Part shown: one piece after another, positions 58,889-64,000 of the stretch
Layout: every line of letters starts with the position of its first letter
Numbering within the stretch: position 1 is the stretch's first letter
NCBI GenBank assembly: GCA_002363955.1
Contig: DEXE01000003.1
Span: 661,060 to 725,059 of the forward strand
DNA length: 64,000 bases
DNA from: Methylophaga sp. UBA3192
GTDB taxonomy: Bacteria; Pseudomonadota; Gammaproteobacteria; Nitrosococcales; Methylophagaceae
Direction: 5' to 3'
Notes under the pieces: model-generated
Databases searched by the model: none
The model's input: the letters and a program-made list of their open reading frames with translations, nothing else
Told to the model about the DNA's origin: nothing
Position numbers and translations under genes: made by a program

Positions 58889-60328
58889 ATGCAGAATCGG
58901 AAACGACTTTTCACGCTGACAATCAGTTCACTGGTTTTGCTGGGGTTTATGGCAACGAGTCTGATTGGCTATTTCGTTGCCCGCGATTCCACCAGTGATC
59001 AGCTGCAAAAGCAGATGCTGCCGCTGACCAGTGATAACATCTATTCTGAAATCCAGCGTGATCTGTTACAGCCATTATTAATTTCTTCACTGATGGCGAA
59101 TGATACTTTTCTGATTAACTGGGCCGAGACCGGTGAACAGGATCCCCAGCAACTTTCAGATTATCTGGCGCAGATTCAGCGTAAATACAATACGATTACC
59201 GCGTTTTTTGTCTCAGAAAAAACCCGTAACTATTACCATCCAAAGGGCATTATTAAGCAGGTTGATGAGACTGACCCGGCTGACAGCTGGTTTTTTAAAA
59301 CCCGTCAGATCAATACCGATTACGATATCAATATCGACTGGGATACTGCAGAACCCAATCGTATGAGTATTTTTGTCAACTATCGTGTGATGAATCAACA
59401 AGGTGAGTTAGTCGGTGTCACCGGGGTCGGCCTGTCAATGGAATCGGTGGCACAGTTAATTGAAAACTATCAGCGACGCTATGGCCGGGAAATCTATTTT
59501 GTTGATCGTCAAGGCGAAATCACCTTGCGTAGCAGTCAGTTTCAGAATGATATCTACCTGCAAAATAAAGACGGTTTAGATAAGTTATTTCTGCAGATCC
59601 TCAGTAATCCCAGTGCTTCTGTAACTTATGCGGCCAAAAACGGTAACACTATTTATTTAAACAGCCGTCTGGTACCCGAATTTGACTGGTTCTTGATTGT
59701 TGAACAAATCAATGACCCGGCGGCCGATCGCATTGAAACCGCTTTATGGATCAATATTGCTGTGTCCCTGGCAATCAGCATCTGCGTGTTGCTGGTTGCC
59801 CATTTTACTTTACGCGGTTATCAGCGCCGTCTGGAGATGATGGCCACCAAAGATAAATTAACCGGAGCCACCAGCAGACAGGTATTTGACTGGGTATTCA
59901 ATAAAGCACAAAAAACCGCACTGCGTAAGGACTGGTCTTTATCCATGATTGTGCTCGACATCGATCATTTTAAAATGGTCAACGATAAATACGGTCACCA
60001 GTTTGGTGATCAGGTGCTCAAGTCGGTCAGTCGACTGATAAAACAGAAAGTACGTGATGTTGATACCTTATGTCGCTGGGGGGGAGAAGAGTTTTTATTG
60101 TTGCTGGAAAACTGTGATCAGCAACATGCTGCAAGAGTGGCCGAAACAATACGTGAAGCTGTCAGTGAACATCAGATTCGGATTAAGGATGAAACTGTGA
60201 GTGTGACCATCAGTGCCGGCGTGGCCGAGTATCAATTGGGTGAAAGCATGGATAATCTGATTGAGCGCTGTGATCACGCTATGTACGAATCAAAAAATAA
60301 AGGTCGTAATCGTATTACCGTTTATTAA
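58889..60328 (+). CDS. Membrane diguanylate cyclase: Cache-type sensor and GGDEF
   Basis: About 479 residues. The first helix (LTISSLVLLGFMATSLIGYFV) precedes a periplasmic double-Cache sensor (SDNIYSEIQRDLLQPLLISSLMANDTFL, YDINIDWDTAEPNRMSIFVNYRVM and TGVGLSMESVAQLIENYQRRYG), then a second helix (LWINIAVSLAISICVLLVAHFTL). The GGDEF domain has GGEEF in CRWGGEEFLLLLE, with I-site RDVD five residues earlier. A TTG at 58856 would add 11 residues; the ATG at 58889 is preferred because the residues after it match the usual N-terminus before the first helix. Lies after a MITE-like repeat. Confidence 0.9.
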   Translation: MQNRKRLFTLTISSLVLLGFMATSLIGYFVARDSTSDQLQKQMLPLTSDNIYSEIQRDLLQPLLISSLMANDTFLINWAETGEQDPQQLSDYLAQIQRKYNTITAFFVSEKTRNYYHPKGIIKQVDETDPADSWFFKTRQINTDYDINIDWDTAEPNRMSIFVNYRVMNQQGELVGVTGVGLSMESVAQLIENYQRRYGREIYFVDRQGEITLRSSQFQNDIYLQNKDGLDKLFLQILSNPSASVTYAAKNGNTIYLNSRLVPEFDWFLIVEQINDPAADRIETALWINIAVSLAISICVLLVAHFTLRGYQRRLEMMATKDKLTGATSRQVFDWVFNKAQKTALRKDWSLSMIVLDIDHFKMVNDKYGHQFGDQVLKSVSRLIKQKVRDVDTLCRWGGEEFLLLLENCDQQHAARVAETIREAVSEHQIRIKDETVSVTISAGVAEYQLGESMDNLIERCDHAMYESKNKGRNRITVY

Positions 60329-60347
60329 GCGATCTCTAATTCACCAT

Positions 60348-60381
60348 CTTTGTGCGTAGTGCACCGTTTTGCACCACAAAG
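60348..60381 (+). promoter_or_regulatory. Possible activator site upstream of nirB
   Basis: CTTTGTG (60348-60354) and CACAAAG (60375-60381) are inverted, and between them TGCACC occurs twice ten bases apart (60360 and 60370). The site is about 75 bases upstream of the sigma-54 promoter, where an NtrC-like activator would bind. It does not match the NtrC consensus exactly, and could instead be a 3' hairpin of the preceding gene. Confidence 0.4.
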
Positions 60382-60438
60382 TTGCATCCTACTTACCTGT
60401 TTAAATTTAATTTTCAATAAAATCAAAAGGTTACTTGT

Positions 60439-60454
60439 TGGCACAGTGCTTGCT
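60439..60454 (+). promoter_or_regulatory. Sigma-54 promoter of the nirBD-nitrate reductase operon
   Basis: TGGCACAGTGCTTGCT matches the -24/-12 consensus TGGCAC-N5-TTGCW at every defined position. It ends 33 bases before the nirB ATG. It implies control by a nitrogen-responsive enhancer-binding protein. Confidence 0.88.
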
Positions 60455-60487
60455 CAAGCATGATTAATCGAAATGCAGGAGCGATCC

Positions 60488-62917
60488 ATGAAAGAAAAGT
60501 TAGTGCTGATAGGTAATGGTATGGCCGGTGTTCGTACACTGGAAGAATTACTGAAGTTAGCGCCTGAAAAATACGATATCACTGTTTTTGGTGATGAGCC
60601 TTACGGTAACTACAATCGCATCATGTTGTCACCTGTGCTGGCGGGCGATAAAACGATTGACCAAATCATGATTAATGACCGTCAGTGGTATGTTGATAAT
60701 GGCATCACCTTGCATGCCGGTAAAAAAATTACCCATATCAACCGTGTCAAACGCCAGGTGGAAACCGCAGAAGGCGAAGTATTTGAATACGATCGTCTGT
60801 TGATGGCGACCGGTTCTCGTCCTTTCATGCTGCCATTGCCAGGCCGTGATCTTCCCGGGGTTATCAGTTTCCGCGATATCGCTGACGTTGATAACATGCT
60901 GGAGACGGCCAAATCTTATAAAAAAGCCGTGGTTATCGGCGGCGGTCTGTTGGGGCTGGAAGCGGCGAATGGTTTGATGATTCAAGGCATGGAAGTCACC
61001 GTGGTACATATCGCAGATGTATTAATGAATCAGCAATTGGATAAACCGGCATCAGATTTGATGTTAAATGAATTGCAGGCCAAAGGGCTTAACTTCCTGA
61101 TGTCGCACGAAACAGCCGCGATTGAAGGTAAAAAACGGGTTGAAAAAGTTGTCTTTAAAAATGGCACAGAAATCGATACCGATCTGGTCGTTATGGCTGT
61201 TGGTATCCGTCCGAACATAGAATTAGCCCAGTCTGCCGGCATCCATTGCGAACGAGGTATTGTGGTCGATGACACCATGCAAACCTTCGATCCTAAAGTC
61301 TATGCTGTCGGCGAATGCGTGCAACATCGTGGTGCGACATTTGGCCTGGTAGCACCGTTGTTTGAACAGGCAAAAGTCTGTGCCAATCATCTAGCTCAAA
61401 TGGGTATTGCCCGTTATGTCAGCTCCATTACGTCGACCAAACTCAAAGTCACCGGCATTGATCTGTTTTCTGCAGGTAACTTTATTGGAGATGAAAGCAC
61501 TGAAGACCTGGTATTCAAAGATGCTGCCCGCCATGTCTATAAAAAGCTGGTCATTCAGGATGACAAACTGATTGGTGCCGTTTTATATGGTGATACGGTT
61601 GATGGTGCCTGGTACTTCCAGTTAATGCGTGATGGCACCGATGTGTCCAGCATTCGGGAAAACATGCTGTTTGGTCAGCATCATATTGGTGATTCCGGTC
61701 ATGGTGCGACAAACTCTGTCGATGGCCTGCCCGATGATGCCGAAATCTGTGGCTGTAACGGTGTTTGTAAAGGCGATATCGTCAAAGCCATCAGCAAACA
61801 CAGCCTGTTTACTCTGGATGAAGTGAAAGCGCACACCAAAGCTTCGGCATCATGTGGTTCCTGTACCGGTCTGGTCGAACAATTGCTTGCCTCAACCCTT
61901 GGCAGTGACTTCAATGACACACCGAGCAAAAAAGCTATGTGTGGTTGTACCAGCATGAGTCATGGTGAAGTGAAAAACGCCATTAAAGAACAGGAATTAA
62001 AAACCATTTCGGATCTGATGACCGCGCTGGAATGGAAAACTGCCGATGGCTGTCACTCTTGCCGTCCGGCGTTGAACTATTATCTTCTCAGCACCTGGCC
62101 GGATTATCAGGACGATCCGCAGTCACGCTTTATTAATGAACGGGTTCACGCCAACATTCAGAAAGACGGCACTTATTCGGTGGTACCCAGAATTTGGGGC
62201 GGGGTAACTAATGCCAATGAATTACGTGCCATCGCCGATATCTCCGATAAATATAAAGTGCCCACCGTCAAAATTACGGGTGGTCAGCGTATTGATTTAC
62301 TCGGTGTGAAAAAAGACGATCTGCCGAAAATGTGGGCGGATCTGAGTGAAGCCGGTTTTGTCTCGGGCCATGCCTACGGTAAATCATTACGTACTGTTAA
62401 AACCTGTGTCGGTTCAGAATGGTGTCGTTTCGGTACACAGGATTCAACCGGACTGGGCATCAAGGTCGAAAAAATGACCTGGGGTTCATGGACACCGCAT
62501 AAGTTCAAGATTGCTGTATCGGGTTGTCCGCGTAATTGTGCTGAAGCCACCATCAAAGATTTTGGTATTGTCTGTGTGGACTCAGGTTATGAACTGCATG
62601 TCGGCGGTAACGGTGGGATAAAGGTTCGTGCGACCGATTTCCTGTGCAAAGTCGCTACTGAAGAGGAAGCGATGGAATACTGCGCGGCCTTTATGCAGCT
62701 TTACCGTGAAGATGCTCACTATCTGGAACGTACCGCGCCATGGATTGAGCGTGTCGGTCTGAAAAGCGTACAGGCTAAAGTGGTTGACGATCACGATAAC
62801 CGCAAAATATTGGCACAGCGTTTTTATGAGTCACAGGAAAAGTCACAGGATGATCCATGGGCAGAACATGCGGCCAAACAGCGTGAAAATTATATTCCCA
62901 TCAAGCAAGTAGGTTGA
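60488..62917 (+). CDS. nirB: Assimilatory NAD(P)H-nitrite reductase, large subunit
   Basis: Reduces nitrite to ammonium in the cytoplasm. The N-terminal half is a pyridine-nucleotide disulfide oxidoreductase (LVLIGNGMAGVRTLEEL, AVVIGGGLLGLEAANGL, and KVYAVGECVQHRG). Two BFD-like [2Fe-2S] regions follow: CGCNGVCKGDIV with SCGSCTGLVEQLL, then CGCTSMSHGEV with CHSCRPALNYYL. The C-terminal sirohaem domain has TCVGSEWCRFGTQ and SGCPRNCAEA. 809 residues. An ATG at 60473 would add five residues, but CAGGAG lies six bases before the ATG at 60488. Driven by the sigma-54 promoter and followed by nirD four bases later. Confidence 0.97.
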   Translation: MKEKLVLIGNGMAGVRTLEELLKLAPEKYDITVFGDEPYGNYNRIMLSPVLAGDKTIDQIMINDRQWYVDNGITLHAGKKITHINRVKRQVETAEGEVFEYDRLLMATGSRPFMLPLPGRDLPGVISFRDIADVDNMLETAKSYKKAVVIGGGLLGLEAANGLMIQGMEVTVVHIADVLMNQQLDKPASDLMLNELQAKGLNFLMSHETAAIEGKKRVEKVVFKNGTEIDTDLVVMAVGIRPNIELAQSAGIHCERGIVVDDTMQTFDPKVYAVGECVQHRGATFGLVAPLFEQAKVCANHLAQMGIARYVSSITSTKLKVTGIDLFSAGNFIGDESTEDLVFKDAARHVYKKLVIQDDKLIGAVLYGDTVDGAWYFQLMRDGTDVSSIRENMLFGQHHIGDSGHGATNSVDGLPDDAEICGCNGVCKGDIVKAISKHSLFTLDEVKAHTKASASCGSCTGLVEQLLASTLGSDFNDTPSKKAMCGCTSMSHGEVKNAIKEQELKTISDLMTALEWKTADGCHSCRPALNYYLLSTWPDYQDDPQSRFINERVHANIQKDGTYSVVPRIWGGVTNANELRAIADISDKYKVPTVKITGGQRIDLLGVKKDDLPKMWADLSEAGFVSGHAYGKSLRTVKTCVGSEWCRFGTQDSTGLGIKVEKMTWGSWTPHKFKIAVSGCPRNCAEATIKDFGIVCVDSGYELHVGGNGGIKVRATDFLCKVATEEEAMEYCAAFMQLYREDAHYLERTAPWIERVGLKSVQAKVVDDHDNRKILAQRFYESQEKSQDDPWAEHAAKQRENYIPIKQVG

Positions 62918-62921
62918 ACAG

Positions 62922-63230
62922 ATGCAAAATTGGACTGAAGTAGGACCGGTAGAGAGCGTACCGAAAAAGGGCTCACGCGTGATGACCACACCGGATGGGG
63001 ATGTGGCCATTTTTCGGACCAGCTCAGATGAGGTGTTTGCCCTGTTTGATCAGTGCCCGCACAAAAAAGGCCCCTTATCGCAAGGGATTGTTTACGACAA
63101 ACGGGTCGCCTGCCCATTACATAATTGGGTTATTGATTTAAGCAGTGGGGAAGCTACTGGCCCGGATGAAGGCTGTACCCGTGCATTTGAAACCAAAGTC
63201 GAAGACGGCCTGATTTACATCTCACTCTGA
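62922..63230 (+). CDS. nirD: Assimilatory nitrite reductase, small subunit (Rieske type)
   Basis: A 102-residue small subunit. It carries a complete Rieske [2Fe-2S] site, CPHKKGPL and CPLHNWVIDL, unlike enterobacterial NirD, in which these ligands are lost. The remaining sequence (SRVMTTPDGDVAIFRTSSDEVFALFDQ) is the usual Rieske beta sandwich. It partners NirB and lies between nirB and the nitrate reductase gene in one transcript. Confidence 0.95.
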   Translation: MQNWTEVGPVESVPKKGSRVMTTPDGDVAIFRTSSDEVFALFDQCPHKKGPLSQGIVYDKRVACPLHNWVIDLSSGEATGPDEGCTRAFETKVEDGLIYISL

Positions 63231-63240
63231 GGATTGACTG

Positions 63241-64000
63241 TTGGCACAACAAGCAACACAAACAACTTGTCCCTATTGCGGCGTCGGCTGCGGCGTATTG
63301 GCTGCACCACAAGCTGACGGTGTAGTTGCCATAAAAGGCGATCCGGCACATCCGGCGAATTTAGGGCGTTTGTGTTCCAAAGGTTCTGCTTTGGGTGAAA
63401 CCGTCGGGCTGGATAACCGTCTGTTATATCCTCAGATAAACGGCAAGCGGGTCGACTGGGATACCGTGCTGGATCATGTCAGTGATAAGTTGAAAAACAT
63501 CATTGATGAACATGGCCCGGATTCGGTCGCATTTTATGTGTCGGGGCAAATCCTCACCGAAGATTACTATATGGCCAACAAGCTGATGAAAGGCTTTATT
63601 GGCAGCGGCAATATCGAGACCAATTCACGTTTGTGTATGTCCTCGGCAGTAGCCGCCCATAAACGGGCCTTTGGCAGTGATACCGTGCCATGCAGTTATG
63701 AAGATCTTGAGCAGACTGATCTGCTGGTGATTGTTGGTTCGAATACCGCATGGTGTCATCCGGTATTGTTTCAGCGAATTACTCAGGCCAAACAGAATCG
63801 ACCCAATATGAAAGTGGTGGTGATTGATCCACGCAAAACTGCCACCTGCGATATCGCCGATCTGCATCTGCCATTACGTCCCGGTGCGGATGCATTTCTG
63901 TTTAACGGATTGTTGAATTATCTGAAACAGCATGACTGCGTGGACTGGCATTATCTTGAACAACATGTGGAAGGCTTCGCCTCATCATTAGACTCGGCCA
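63241..64000 (+). CDS. nasA: Assimilatory nitrate reductase, molybdopterin subunit (5' part only)
   Basis: The first 253 codons of a molybdopterin oxidoreductase run off the window end. The N-terminal [4Fe-4S] motif CPYCGVGCGV is followed by LGRLCSKGSALGE (fourth cysteine) and RLCMSSAVAAHKRAFG, where the cysteine would bind molybdenum. NTAWCHPVLFQRI and VVIDPRKTATCDIADLHLPLRPGADAFL are standard for the Nas/Nap/FdhF core. No ATG fits; a TTG at 63241 with GAGGA eight bases upstream is used, giving LAQQATQTTCPYCG. Same operon as nirBD, so a cytoplasmic nitrate-assimilation enzyme is much more likely than a periplasmic or formate enzyme. Confidence 0.93.
   Translation, partial: MAQQATQTTCPYCGVGCGVLAAPQADGVVAIKGDPAHPANLGRLCSKGSALGETVGLDNRLLYPQINGKRVDWDTVLDHVSDKLKNIIDEHGPDSVAFYVSGQILTEDYYMANKLMKGFIGSGNIETNSRLCMSSAVAAHKRAFGSDTVPCSYEDLEQTDLLVIVGSNTAWCHPVLFQRITQAKQNRPNMKVVVIDPRKTATCDIADLHLPLRPGADAFLFNGLLNYLKQHDCVDWHYLEQHVEGFASSLDSA

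Noticed and set aside
60329..60487. NasT-type antitermination leader before nirB
   Set aside because: The sigma-54 promoter leaves too short a leader for the two-hairpin structure.
1..64000. CRISPR arrays, rRNA genes, integrases or intact insertion sequences
   Set aside because: No regularly spaced repeats, rRNA-like sequence or transposase/integrase reading frames were found on either strand.

Overview
The window looks like chromosomal DNA of a free-living, probably marine or halotolerant gammaproteobacterium. The supporting signs are the gene order uvrC-pgsA-tRNA-Gly-tRNA-Cys (as in other gammaproteobacteria), an rnfABCDGE-nth operon, three sodium or ion-coupled systems (fused Mrp antiporter, NhaD, Rnf), many c-di-GMP genes, azurin and assimilatory nitrite/nitrate reductase genes. 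A Methylophaga-like methylotroph would fit, but this is an inference from overall gene content; no methylotrophy gene lies in the window.

Layout. 0-1.6 kb: a lone luciferase-like oxidoreductase and a 0.5 kb gene-poor gap. 1.6-5.8 kb: a Fur-controlled iron-uptake unit (ECF sigma factor, FecR-type anti-sigma, TonB-dependent receptor). 5.9-12.6 kb: an orphan acidic small protein, yaiI and a six-gene Mrp Na+/H+ antiporter operon with fused A and B subunits. 12.7-15.4 kb: a membrane-anchored cytochrome c, a zinc-type alcohol dehydrogenase homologue, a DUF1841 protein and nth. 15.4-20.4 kb: the complete Rnf complex. 20.6-23.4 kb: DAHP synthase and NhaD, the latter with a strong hairpin covering its ribosome binding site. 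23.4-25.6 kb: a protein-deglycation pair (LMW phosphatase and fructosamine-kinase homologue) divergent from rpiA. 25.7-34.4 kb: peroxiredoxin, a Gfo/Idh/MocA oxidoreductase, a chemoreceptor, a PA0069-type radical SAM protein, a SIMPL protein and a conserved trio (glutamate-ligase-like ATP-grasp protein, inactive transglutaminase with 7 TM helices, retropepsin-like lipoprotein). 34.5-41.8 kb: cmoM, mfd, uvrC, pgsA and two tRNAs. 42-44.8 kb: two unrecognised proteins, a Fur-box-like site with a short hemP-like ORF, and azurin.

44.9-60.3 kb is dominated by c-di-GMP signalling: a BLUF photoreceptor next to an EAL phosphodiesterase, CHASE-PAS-GGDEF, Cache-PAS-GGDEF, PAS-GGDEF-EAL and Cache-GGDEF proteins. 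They are interspersed with a PA2779/PA2778 pair, ycjX/ycjF and a MarR-regulated lipoprotein. 60.4-64 kb: nirB-nirD-nitrate reductase (truncated by the window end) behind a textbook sigma-54 promoter.

The least expected features are four copies of a small palindromic repeat with TA-terminated ends, two of which supply the stop codon of the adjacent gene; the nhaD leader hairpin; the split BLUF/EAL pair; and the hemP-like remnant behind a Fur-like box. No CRISPR array, rRNA, prophage or intact insertion sequence was seen.
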